Assembly: GCA_035575835.1 (NCBI GenBank)
Contig: DATLXM010000111.1
Location: 1 to 38,861 of the forward strand
Source of the DNA: Gaiellasilicea sp035575835
GTDB lineage: Bacteria; Actinomycetota; Thermoleophilia; Gaiellales; Gaiellaceae
DNA: 38,861 bases
Reading direction: 5' to 3'
Shown: positions 25,348-34,938 of the stretch, one piece after another
Layout of the letters: each line of letters begins with the position of its first letter
How positions within the stretch are numbered: the first letter of the stretch is position 1
Program-made: the position numbers and the translations under genes
Notes under the pieces: generated by a model
Database searches by the model: none
What the model was told of the DNA's origin: nothing
The model's input: the letters and a program-made list of their open reading frames with translations, nothing else

Positions 25348-26312
25348 CGCGCTTCGCTGCCGAGATCGACCAGGGCTCGCTGAAGCTCCAGGTCGGGTGC
25401 GAGCTTGCTGCCGCCCTTGAGCGCCAGATCGAGCTCGGAGAGCCGCAATACCGCGTCACGGAGCTCGTCCTCGGAGAAATTCTGGGCCTGTCCGAAAACC
25501 TTTTCGGCGTAATACGGATGCATTTTTAGCCGCCCGGCGGCGTCGCGCGGGCGCACGCCCTCGGCGGCCAGGATCTGGCACCGTCGGACGCGTCCGACGT
25601 GATTGGACAGGGCGCCGGCGAGCCTTGGCGCAATCTCGCGTCGCTTGGGCGTCTCGCGATCGAAGATCGCCTCGGTGACTGCGAGCGTGGTGGCCACCTC
25701 CCGACGCGCCCAGGCATCGGTGAGGGCGAAGCTAGGAGTATCGGCACCTGGAGCGACGAGTGCTTCGACCTCGCGCTCGCCGATCGGCTCGCCCGCCGCC
25801 CAGGTCGCAAGCTTCTGGACCTCGTTGGCGAGTCTCTGGAGATCGTTGCCAGCGATCTCGATCAGCGCCGCGCAGGCGTCTGGCTCAGCGCGTGCACCCG
25901 CGGCGGCGAACTGCTGCGCCACCCATTTCGTGACCGCATTCTTCGCGACCGAGAACTCGAGGACGGAGCCCGCGTTTTTGCACACCTTCAGGAGCGCGGA
26001 GTCCTTCTTCAACTCGTCCGCGACGAGCGCGAGGACGGTGGCGGGCGCCGGGCTCCCGATATACGCCTCGACGGCCTTGACGTCCGCGGCCTTCCACTTC
26101 TCGACGCCGCTGACGACGACGAGCCGCGCATCGCCGAAGAGGCCGCCCGCGTTGCAGAGGGCGACGGCGGTCTCGCCGCTCGTCTCCTGCGCAAGCGTCA
26201 GTTCGGTCGCCTCCGGAACGAAGTGGCGGCGTAGGCGGCCGAGCGCGAGCTCGATCTTGGGCCGATCGCTCCCGGTGAGGAGATACACGGGCTGGTCGGG
26301 GGCGTCGGCCAT
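25344..26312 (-). CDS. holA: DNA polymerase III subunit delta
   Basis: The delta subunit opens the beta clamp in the clamp loader. The 322-residue protein shows the family order: an N-terminal AAA+-like domain (VYLLTGSDRPKIELAL, FGDARLVVVSGVEKW), a middle lid (AGNDLQRLANEVQKLATWA) and the C-terminal collar region ending LSELDLALKGGSKLAPDLELQRAL. Third gene of comEA-comEC-holA, nine bases after the comEC frame ends; the cluster next to rpsT is common in actinobacteria. Confidence 0.93.
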   Translation of the reverse strand: MADAPDQPVYLLTGSDRPKIELALGRLRRHFVPEATELTLAQETSGETAVALCNAGGLFGDARLVVVSGVEKWKAADVKAVEAYIGSPAPATVLALVADELKKDSALLKVCKNAGSVLEFSVAKNAVTKWVAQQFAAAGARAEPDACAALIEIAGNDLQRLANEVQKLATWAAGEPIGEREVEALVAPGADTPSFALTDAWARREVATTLAVTEAIFDRETPKRREIAPRLAGALSNHVGRVRRCQILAAEGVRPRDAAGRLKMHPYYAEKVFGQAQNFSEDELRDAVLRLSELDLALKGGSKLAPDLELQRALVDLGSEAR

Positions 26313-26321
26313 CGGTTCACC

Positions 26322-28582
26322 CTAGCGTTGGGAGCGGACCCAGATCGCGCGGCCATCCGACTCGATGACCACCCTTCCGTCCACATCGGTGCGGTGGAGC
26401 CGAAGGCCGGGCACCGACGCGAGCGCAGCCAGGACTTGCGGTCGTGGATGTCCGTAGTCGTTACCGCGGCCGGAGGAGATCACCGCGACATCCGGGGAGA
26501 GCTGGCGCAACTCGGCCTCGAGGCCGGGATCCTCGGACCCGTGATGGGCGACCTTCAGGATCTCGACGTGCCGGGCGAGCAGCGGAGCCGTCACGTCCGT
26601 CTCGGCATCGGCGCTGAGCAGCGCATCGACGTCGCCGTAGCTCACGAGCAACACGACAGTGCGCGAATTGGGGTCGTCCCCTGGCCGACCCGGGCCATCC
26701 GGCCAGAGCGCTCGGATCCTCAGCCGCCCGAGCCGCCACGCCGTACCGGCGCGAACCTCGTCGATCGGGATTCCGCGCTCGGCCGCAGCAGTCAGAGCCT
26801 TGCTTCGGTAGCTGCTCTCCCCGGCGATGCGCGGGTCGAGCACGCGCTCGACCCCTATTCGCCGCACGATCTGCTCGGCGCCGCCGGTGTGGTCGCGCTG
26901 GCCGTCGGTAAGGACGAGCGCGGAGAGCCGCCGGATGCCGAGGGCGTGCAACTGCTGGGCCACCTTCGCCTCCGGAGGGCCTTGGTCGACGAGGATCGCG
27001 CCTTCGGGCACCTGGACGAGGATCGAGTCACCCTGGCCGACGTCGAGGAAGGTGATCCGTAGGCCGTCAGGTGGCAGCAGCCGCTGGGCCGGCCAGAGTT
27101 GCCAGACGAGGAGGGCCGGGAGCGCCGCGACAAGACATGATCGGGCGATCGGTCGTCGCCAAGGCGGGAGCCGGCGCAGGGCGAGCACGGCCGTGGGCAC
27201 CGCGAAGAGGGCCAGGAGGACGAGACCGGAGCTGACCTGGGCATGCGGGAGCGTCGCAACCGAGCGCGCGCACCAGGCGATGTACGCGGCGACCCACCCG
27301 TTCACCCAGGCGAGTCCGAGCGCTGCCGAGGGGAGCAATGGCTCGAGCAGCGTGCCGAGCAACGCGATCCCGAGCAGTGGAGGAATCGCCAGCGTGACGA
27401 GCACGTTCGCGAGGAGCGAGTAGACCTAGATCGTGCCGAACTGGATCCAGAGGATCGGCGCGGTCGCGGCTCCGCAGGCGATCGAGATCGAGATCACCTC
27501 GCGAAGCCACCGCGGCAGCGGATAGCCCTCGAGCGTACGGTTCAGCCGCGGGACCGCGACGAAGATCGCGCCGACGGCGGCGAACGAGAGCTGGAAGCCT
27601 GGCTCGTAGACCGTCGCGGGTGTCCAGGCGAGCAGGACGAGCGCGCCGAGCGCGAGGAAGTGCCAACGGTCGCGTGGTCGCGCGACGAGCCAGGCGAGCG
27701 ACGCGAGGATTCCGGCCACACCGGCGCGGACGACGGAGGGTTGCCAGCCGACCGCGAGCACGTAGGCGCCGATCGCGCTGATCGCCGCTCCTTCGGCGGG
27801 TAGGCGAGAGATCCCGAGTAGCCACGCGAGGCCGAGGGTTGCGAGCGCGAGAAAGGCGACGTTCTGCCCCGAAACCGCCAGGAGGTGATAGAGGCCGGCC
27901 GTCTTGAAGCTGCCCCGCAGCTCCTCGGAGAGGCCTTCGTCCTCGCCCAGCACGATTCCGGCGAGCACGGCTTTCCGCTCGCCTCCGATTCGGGGCGCGA
28001 TCGCGCCGGCCACGTGTCCGCGTAGCCTGTCGGAGATCCCACCGATCCCGCCTCGCCGGCCCACGACTCGCCAATCGCCGCCGCGCAGGACGACGTGGAC
28101 GCCGCGGCGCGCGAGCCAGTCGCGCTCGTCGAAGCCTGCCTCGGCGCTGCGTGGAGCGACGACCGTCACCCGGAGGGCGAGAACGGCGCCTTGCGGGGGC
28201 GAGCGTCCAAGCGGGAGCTGGAGCTGGATCCGCTCCCGGAGCGGCAAAGACCGGAAGCGGATGGCCTCACCAGACACGCGGAGCGCGAACTCCGATCGGC
28301 GCACCGGCCCTGTGACCACGATCTCGGCCGCACCTGAGTGGCCGATCTCGGCCTCGAGGACGCTGCGGTCGAACGCGTCCAGACGGGCTGTGCCCCACCA
28401 CCAGCCGACCGCGACGAGCGTTAGGAGCAAGGCGGCCGGCCGTGCCGTCGGAGCGACGCAGAGGAGCGCGCCGACGGCGATCGCTGCCACGAGCGCCGGC
28501 CACGTGGACGGTACCCGTTCGACACGACGAGTCCCAGGCAGAGTGCGAGCACGGGCAGCGTCGGGCGTGCGCGGTCGATCAC
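26322..28582 (-). pseudogene. comEC: comEC, broken by a frameshift and an in-frame TAG
   Basis: ComEC forms the inner-membrane channel for DNA uptake. Its start is GTG at 28582, overlapping the comEA stop as GTGA; the first 23 residues (VIDRARPTLPVLALCLGLVV plus SNG) read well, then the frame changes at the three C bases at 28514-28516 (plus-strand coordinates); one more base restores continuity with STWPALVAAIAVGALL. The next part runs to a TAG at 27426-27428, with the frame continuing intact to 26322 as the last membrane segments and the metallo-beta-lactamase-like domain. In that domain the metal motif reads TDGQRDH where THPQRDH or HxHxDH is usual, so the first His is gone. Apart from these points the protein is well preserved. 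Confidence 0.85.
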
Positions 28583-29142
28583 GGGTTGACCAACTCTCGA
28601 AGCTGCTCAATCCGAGCCGGCCCGATTCCAGGGATCGAGTCGAGGTCGTCGATCGAGCGGAAGCCCCCGTGGGCCGCACGGAAGTCGACGATCTTCTGGG
28701 CGGTAACGGGCCCGACCCCCGGGAGCTCGTCGAGCTCTGCTGCGCTGGCCGAGTTGAGACTGATCCGACCCGGCCGTGCGGCGGGCCCCGCCACGCCGGC
28801 GACCCGACTCGGTATCAGCACCTGCATCCCGTCGGCGAGCGGCGCGGCGAGGTTGACCGCCGCGGTGTCGGCCGACGCCGCGGCACCGCCCGCACGGGCC
28901 ACGGCGTCGGCGACCCTGCTGCCCTCCTTCAGTCGATAGAGCCCCGGGCGCTCGACGGCGCCCGTGACGTGCACGACGAGCCTCGACGCGGCCGCCGCCG
29001 CGGAATCGGGGAGGAGCGCGGCGGCGGGCCTCGACGAGGACGCGCCCGCGTCGGCGAGCGTTCGGCCCGCGACGACGAGGACGACGAGGAGCCCGCCCGC
29101 GAGGACGAGGGCGAGTCCTCGCGGGATGGGCAGGGAGGGCAT
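28579..29142 (-). CDS. comEA: Competence protein ComEA
   Basis: The 187-residue protein has one N-terminal membrane span (about 9-27), an SLBB-type domain (LVVHVTGAVERPGLYRLKEG, about 55-115) and a C-terminal helix-hairpin-helix DNA-binding domain (LNSASAAELDELPGVGPVTA, then IPGIGPARIEQLREL). It would bind incoming DNA outside the membrane. It is intact although the coupled comEC is not. Its start is at ATG 29142; the divergent gap upstream holds the second copy of the TTCGTG element. Confidence 0.93.
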   Translation of the reverse strand: MPSLPIPRGLALVLAGGLLVVLVVAGRTLADAGASSSRPAAALLPDSAAAAASRLVVHVTGAVERPGLYRLKEGSRVADAVARAGGAAASADTAAVNLAAPLADGMQVLIPSRVAGVAGPAARPGRISLNSASAAELDELPGVGPVTAQKIVDFRAAHGGFRSIDDLDSIPGIGPARIEQLRELVNP

Positions 29143-29165
29143 GTCCGAAGCGTGGCGGGAGATCT

Positions 29166-29209
29166 GTCACAGGTGTGTGCCGCGTTCGTGCCGACTTCGT
29201 GCCAATCCG
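29166..29209. repeat. Intergenic element, copy 2 (TTCGTG repeats)
   Basis: GTCAC at 29166-29170, 14 bases, TTCGTGCCGACTTCGTG at 29185-29201, then TCCGCG at 29205-29209 and beyond. A degenerate third unit (TGTGTGCC at 29174-29181) keeps the 11-base period. This copy lies between the divergent comEA and small secreted protein genes, so it could be an operator. Confidence 0.45.
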
Positions 29210-29210
29210 C

Positions 29211-29216
29211 GATGAT
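29211..29216 (+). promoter_or_regulatory. Weak -10 candidate, leaderless
   Basis: GATGAT is six bases before the GTG at 29223. It matches the -10 consensus at four of six positions and repeats the spacing seen at other starts in this window. Confidence 0.25.
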
Positions 29217-29222
29217 CAGGAC

Positions 29223-29594
29223 GTGCGGATCGCTGCCCTCACCCTCTTCGCCTTGGCCGTCCTCGCCGCGCCCGCATGCGCGGGAGACGGGGGAGGCTCG
29301 AGCGGGATCACAGGCCTCGTTCTCCGCGGGCCGACGCAGCCGGTGTGCACCGTCGGCGTCCCCTGCGAGGAGCCCGCGGCCCGCGCCACCCTCGCAGTGA
29401 CGAAGGCCGGCCGGATCGTCGCGCGCGTGCGCACGAATGCGGCCGGACGCTTCCGGGTCGCGCTCGCGCCGGGGCGCTACACCGTGATCACCACCGAAAC
29501 CCGGATCGGCCAGATGGCGCCCTCGCGGATCGTGCAGGTTCGGCGCAACGGCTACGCGAGCGTCACCCTCCGGATCGACACCGGAATCCGCTAG
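29223..29594 (+). CDS. Small secreted protein with carboxypeptidase-regulatory-like fold
   Basis: With GTG at 29223 the protein has 123 residues, beginning with a signal peptide (MRIAALTLFALAVLAAPACA). A Cys in the ACA cleavage region could make it a lipoprotein, but no strict lipobox is visible. The rest has strands ending in GRFRVALAPGRYTVITTE, the pattern of transthyretin-like/CarboxypepD_reg domains, with one CTVGVPC cysteine pair. I cannot name a function. Its stop codon shares CTAG with that of leuS. Confidence 0.7.
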   Translation: MRIAALTLFALAVLAAPACAGDGGGSSGITGLVLRGPTQPVCTVGVPCEEPAARATLAVTKAGRIVARVRTNAAGRFRVALAPGRYTVITTETRIGQMAPSRIVQVRRNGYASVTLRIDTGIR

Positions 29595-32014
29595 ACGACG
29601 AAGTTGACGAGCTTGCCCGGGACGACGATCGTCTTCCGGAGCTCGCCGCCGTTCAGGTGCGCGCTCACGCGTTCGGACGCGCGCGCGAGGGACACGAGCT
29701 CCTCCTCACCGATCGTCGCGGCCACCTGCAGCCGGTCGCGCAGCTTGCCGTTCACCTGGACGGCGATCTCGATCGTCTCCCGGTCGAGCAGGGCCGGATC
29801 CGCGATGGGCCACGGCTGCGTCCACAGCCGGTCGTGTCCGAGCCGCTCCCAGAGCTCCTCGGCGAGGTGGGGCGCGTACGGCTGGATCAGGGAGACGGCC
29901 GTCTCGGCGGCGAAGCGCGCGTCCTCACCGGCCGGATCGCGGGCGAGCTCGTTGACGAGCGCCATGATCGCCGAGATCGCCGTGTTGAAGGCGAAGCGGC
30001 GTCCGACGTCGTCGGTGACCTTGGCGATCGTCTCGTGCGCTTTCCGCGCCAGCGGGCCGGCGTCCGCGCCGTTCGCCGGCGCTGTCTCCGCGACCTCGAG
30101 GACGATCCGCCAGAAGCGCCGCACGAACCGCGCCATCCCCTCGGCGGCCTCCTCGGTCCACTCCATGTCCTGATTCGCCGGGCCGAGGAAGAGGATGCAG
30201 AGCCGGACCGCGTCCGCGCCGTACCGATCGACGAACACGTCCGGGTTGACCGCGCCACCGGAGCGCTTCGAGATCTTGGCCTTCCCGATCGTGACCCAGC
30301 CGTTCGAGTAGAAGCTCGCAAACGGCTCTCGGAACCCGACGAGACCGAGGTCGTTCAGCACTTTCACCCAGAAGCGGGCGTAGATCATGTGCATGGTCGC
30401 GTGGTCGACGCCGCCGATGTAGAGGTCGACGGGGTTCCAGTAGTCGACGAGTGCGCGGTCGAACGGGGCCTCGCCGTTCGACGGGTCGCAGTAGCGGAGG
30501 AAGTACCAGGAGGAGTCGACGAACGTGTCCATCGTCTCCGTCTCGCGCTGCCCTGGCCCGCCGCAAGACGGGCACGAGACGTTGACCCAGTCCTCCGCCT
30601 GTGCGAGCGGCGGGCGGCCGCGCGGCTTGTAGTCCTCCACATCGGGAAGGACGACCGGTAGCTCGGACTCCGGAACGGGGACGATGCCGCACGTCTCGCA
30701 GTAGACGATCGGGATCGGGCAGCCCCAGTAGCGCTGTCGCGAGAAGCCCCAATCGCGGATCCGGAAGTTGATCGCAGCCGAGCCGCGGCCCTCCCGCTCC
30801 AGCCGCTCGACGATCCGCTGCCCACCCTCGGGCGCGGGCAGCCCGTCGAACTCGCCGGAGTTGACGAGCACCTCGCCCTCCGAGTGGCCCAGATACGGCT
30901 CGGCGCCGAGCGCCTCGCCGCCCTCGGGCCGCACGACCTCGCGCACCGGCAGGTCGAACGCGCGAGCGAAGTCGAAGTCGCGCTGATCGTGCGCGGGCAC
31001 CGCCATGATCGCGCCGGTGCCGTAGTCGGTGAGCACGTAGTCCGCGACGTAGACGGGCATCTGCTCCCCGGTCGCCGGATTGAGCGCGTGCAGTCCCGTG
31101 AAGACACCCGTCTTCTCGGTCGCGGCGGCACGCTCCTCGGTTTTCTTCGCCGCCGCCAGGCGGACGTAGTCGCGAACCTCGTCCGAGTCGATGCGTGCCA
31201 CGAGCTCGTGCTCGGGCGCGAGGACAAAGAAGGTGGCGCCGTAGAGCGTGTCCGGGCGGGTCGTGAAGACGCGAAGGTCCTCGCCCAACGGCTCGATCCG
31301 GAAGACGAGATCCGCGCCCTCCGAGCGGCCGATCCAGTTGCGCTGCCTGGCCTTGATCGGCTCGGGCCAGTCCACGGTCTCGAGGTCGTCGAGGAGGGCC
31401 TGCGCGTAGTCCGTGACCCGGAAGAACCATTGCTCCATCAGGCGAGACTCGACCACGGCACCGCAGCGCTCGCACGTCCCGTCGGCAAGCACCTGCTCGT
31501 TCGCGACCACGGTCTGGTCGTTCGGGCACCACTTGACGGGGGCGCCCTTGCGGTAGGCGAGCCCGCGCTCGAGGAACTTGAGGAACTGCCACTGCTGCCA
31601 GCGGTAGTAGAGCGGGTCGTGCGTCGAGAGCTCGCGAGACCAGTCGATCCACCAGCCGATCCGCTTCATCGAGCGCTTGATCTCGACGATGTTCCGCTCG
31701 GTGATCTCCCGTGGGTGGCCGCCCTCCCGGATCGCCGCGTTCTCGGCGGGCAGTCCGAAGGCGTCCCAGCCCATCGGGTGGAGGACGCGATAGCCGTTGC
31801 GGCGGCGGAAATGGGTCTGCACGTCGCCGATCGTGTAGACGAGCATGTGCCCCATGTGCAGCGATCCGGACGGATACGGGAGCTGCTCGAGCACGTAGCT
31901 CTTCGGCGCCGCCTCGGACGCCTCATCCGGGTTGGGAGCGAGGCTCGCACCCTCGTCATCCCAGACGCGCTGCCACTTCTGCTCGAACCGTTTCGGATCG
32001 TATCTCTCGGTCAC
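29591..32014 (-). CDS. leuS: Leucyl-tRNA synthetase
   Basis: The 807-residue class I synthetase has the HIGH signature as HMGH (53-56), the CP1 editing domain (about 220-410), a zinc-type Cys cluster near 170-190 (CPNDQTVVANEQVLADGTCE) and a second one (CETCG), the WYFLRY segment and the anticodon-binding domain. The KMSKS loop reads KISKR at about 579, a substitution of the second and fifth residues. The frame is open to 32083, but GTG at 32014 gives the typical MTERYDPKRFEQKWQRVW start and leaves the terminator hairpin outside the gene. Confidence 0.95.
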   Translation of the reverse strand: MTERYDPKRFEQKWQRVWDDEGASLAPNPDEASEAAPKSYVLEQLPYPSGSLHMGHMLVYTIGDVQTHFRRRNGYRVLHPMGWDAFGLPAENAAIREGGHPREITERNIVEIKRSMKRIGWWIDWSRELSTHDPLYYRWQQWQFLKFLERGLAYRKGAPVKWCPNDQTVVANEQVLADGTCERCGAVVESRLMEQWFFRVTDYAQALLDDLETVDWPEPIKARQRNWIGRSEGADLVFRIEPLGEDLRVFTTRPDTLYGATFFVLAPEHELVARIDSDEVRDYVRLAAAKKTEERAAATEKTGVFTGLHALNPATGEQMPVYVADYVLTDYGTGAIMAVPAHDQRDFDFARAFDLPVREVVRPEGGEALGAEPYLGHSEGEVLVNSGEFDGLPAPEGGQRIVERLEREGRGSAAINFRIRDWGFSRQRYWGCPIPIVYCETCGIVPVPESELPVVLPDVEDYKPRGRPPLAQAEDWVNVSCPSCGGPGQRETETMDTFVDSSWYFLRYCDPSNGEAPFDRALVDYWNPVDLYIGGVDHATMHMIYARFWVKVLNDLGLVGFREPFASFYSNGWVTIGKAKISKRSGGAVNPDVFVDRYGADAVRLCILFLGPANQDMEWTEEAAEGMARFVRRFWRIVLEVAETAPANGADAGPLARKAHETIAKVTDDVGRRFAFNTAISAIMALVNELARDPAGEDARFAAETAVSLIQPYAPHLAEELWERLGHDRLWTQPWPIADPALLDRETIEIAVQVNGKLRDRLQVAATIGEEELVSLARASERVSAHLNGGELRKTIVVPGKLVNFVV

Positions 32015-32042
32015 GTCAGTCCCATCAGATGATTCCGGGTAC

Positions 32043-32066
32043 AAAAAAGCCTCTCGCGAGAGAGGC
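32043..32066 (-). terminator. Intrinsic terminator in the leuS leader (attenuator)
   Basis: On the minus strand GCCTCTC, a four-base loop, GAGAGGC and TTTTTT form a 7-bp stem plus U tract, ending 28 bases before the leuS start. The plus strand lacks a T run after the stem, so it acts leftward only. The upstream gene is divergent, so the only transcript it can stop in sense is that of leuS. Confidence 0.7.
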
Positions 32067-32110
32067 CCGGGGGAAGCTGTCACGGCCGACGGCCGCGCTC
32101 GCTCCCTGCA

Positions 32111-32131
32111 CTACGAAAGAAGGTGATTCAC
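32111..32131 (-). other. Possible leader peptide (Met-Asn-His-Leu-Leu-Ser)
   Basis: GTG AAT CAC CTT CTT TCG TAG is a six-codon ORF before the terminator, with two adjacent CTT codons, which are rare in this genome. That is the design of a leucine attenuator. Against it, there is no clear Shine-Dalgarno site, and the same bases form the lysA ribosome-binding site on the other strand. Confidence 0.25.
32115..32129 (+). promoter_or_regulatory. Unusually long Shine-Dalgarno site of lysA
   Basis: GAAAGAAGGTGATTC pairs with the conserved 3' end of 16S rRNA over about 15 positions with one mismatch and one wobble. It ends nine bases before the ATG at 32139 and fixes that start. Most neighbouring genes have weak or no such sites. 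Confidence 0.6.
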
Positions 32132-32138
32132 TGCGGCA

Positions 32139-33394
32139 ATGCTAGCACTGTTCCCGCGCTCGGCCACCCTCGAAGCCGGTGTTCTCGGCGTCGGCGGGAT
32201 CGCCACGCCTGAGCTCGCGCAGCGGTTCGGGACACCGCTCGTCGTCTACTGCGAGCGGACTCTGCGGGAGCAGGCTCGGCTCTTCCGCCGGGCCGCGCCG
32301 GATGCGCTCGTCGTCTACGGGACGAAGGCGTTCGCCAACGTTGCGCTGCTCCGCCTCCTCGCCGAGGAGGGGATCGGCGCCGATGTCTCGACACTCGGCG
32401 AGCTCGCATTCGCGCGCGCCGCGGAACTCGGCGGCGACCGCCTGCTGCTGCACGGGAACAACAAGTCGGACGCGGAGCTCCGCGCCGCTGCCGAACTCGG
32501 CGCGCTCGTCGTCCTCGACGCGCTCGACGAGCCGCAGCGGGCGGCGGCGGCAGGGGTGAGGCGCGCCCTCGTCCGGGTCACCCCCGGAGTCGACGCGGAA
32601 ACGCACGAAGCGATCCGCACAGGCCACCGGGGCTCGAAGTTCGGGCTGGACGTGGAGGACGCGCTGGAGACGATCGATCGAGCTCGGGAGGCTGGGATCG
32701 ACGTCGAGGGTCTGCACGCCCACGTCGGCTCGCAACTCGCAGATGCACGCTCCCACCTGCTCGCAATCGAGCAGCTGGCCGAGTTTGCGTCGCGGTCGCG
32801 TAACGAGCTCAGCTGGACGCCGGCCGTGGTGGACATGGGCGGCGGCTTCGGGATTCGCCATCTGCCCGACGAGGCCGAGCCGCCGCTCGAGGAGGTCGTC
32901 GGCACGATCCTCGCCGCTGTCGCCCGCGCCTGGACGACGCGAGACCTGCCCGCGCCGCGGCTGATCTTCGAGCCCGGCCGTTCGCTCGTCGGGAGAGCCG
33001 GCTGCACGCTCTACTCGGTGGGGGCCGTGAAGCGGGCCGGTGAGACGAACTACGTCGCGATCGACGGGGGCATGTCGGACAACCCGCGCCCCCAGCTCTA
33101 CGGCGCGCGCTACATCGCGCTGCTTGCGAACCGGGCCGAGGAGAAGCATGCTCCGGAGCCGTTCTCGATCGCGGGAAAGCACTGCGAGTCGGGTGACGTG
33201 CTGATCTCGGGAGTGAGCCTCCCCGCACCGCGCCGCGGTGACATTCTCGCCGTGCCCGCGACCGGCGCGTACACGCTCTCGATGAGCTCGAACTACAACG
33301 GAGTGCCCCGACCCGCAGCGGTGCTCGTCCGCGACGGCGAAGCGCGCGAGATCCTCCGCCGCGAGACGGTCGAGGGGTTGCTCGCGCGGGAGCC

Positions 33395-33398
<4 letters not shown>
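32139..33398 (+). CDS. lysA: Diaminopimelate decarboxylase
   Basis: The 419-residue PLP enzyme makes L-lysine from meso-diaminopimelate. K63 (VVYGTKAFAN) binds PLP, the HVGSQL segment and the GGGFGI phosphate loop follow, and the CESGD motif (near residue 347) supplies the catalytic Cys of the partner subunit. Fold type III, about 420 residues, as usual. The gene shares GTGA with the following gene and diverges from leuS. Confidence 0.95.
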
Positions 33399-34365
<967 letters not shown>

Positions 34366-34377
34366 CGCGGGCTCAGG

Positions 34378-34938
34378 TCAGCCGGTGCGGCGGCGCAGCT
34401 CGTCCTCGACGAGGCTCGGGTCGAGGCCGCGCGCGGCGAGCAGCGCGTAGCTGTGAAACCAGAGGTCGGCGATCTCCTCGATCAGCCGCTCGTCAGTCTC
34501 GGACGTGCCCGCGAGCGCGACCTCGAGACCTTCCTCACCGACCTTCCTGGCGGCGAGGCGAGGATCGTCGAGCAGCGTGACGACATAGGAGCCCTCGGGA
34601 CGCTCCCGCTCGCGCTCCTTGATCCGCCGCCAGAGCCAGGGCGCGAAACAGGAGCTGGAGCCGGTGTGACACGTCGGGCCGGCCGGGCGGACGCGAAGCA
34701 GGATCGCGTCGCCGTCGCAGTCGTCGCGGAGCTCCTCGACTGCGAGCGTGTTCCCCGAGGTCGCGCCCTTGTGCCAGAGCTCTTGCCGCGAGCGACTCCA
34801 GAACCAGGCCTCCCCCGTCTCACGCGTCAGGCGCAGGGCCTCCTCGTCCATCCACGCGAGCATCAGGACCGCGCCCGAGTCGGCGTCCTGGACGATCGCC
34901 CCCTTCAAATCGGGGCTGCTCAGATCCTGACGTTCCAT
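34378..34938 (-). CDS. hisIE: HisIE: phosphoribosyl-AMP cyclohydrolase and PR-ATP pyrophosphatase
   Basis: The 186-residue protein carries both early steps of histidine synthesis. HisI (about 1-110) has the MLAWMDEEAL, ELWHKGATSGN and DCDGDAILLRVRP motifs and Cys residues in TCHTGSSSCF for zinc; HisE (about 115-186) has KVGEEGLEVALA and EIADLWFHSYALL. ATG at 34938 overlaps the hisF stop by 19 bases. Last gene of the his operon, converging on the kinase-like gene. Confidence 0.94.
   Translation of the reverse strand: MERQDLSSPDLKGAIVQDADSGAVLMLAWMDEEALRLTRETGEAWFWSRSRQELWHKGATSGNTLAVEELRDDCDGDAILLRVRPAGPTCHTGSSSCFAPWLWRRIKERERERPEGSYVVTLLDDPRLAARKVGEEGLEVALAGTSETDERLIEEIADLWFHSYALLAARGLDPSLVEDELRRRTG

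Noticed and set aside
28583..28679. N-terminal extension of the comEC central frame
   Set aside because: The residues are Thr/Ser/Arg-rich and overlap comEA by about 100 bases. The GTG at 28582 in another frame gives a better start, so a frameshift is preferred.
32146..32175. T-box riboswitch for leuS
   Set aside because: Minus-strand AGGGTGG resembles part of the T-box consensus, but it lies inside lysA codons, about 100 bases from the terminator, and lacks the rest of the conserved sequence.
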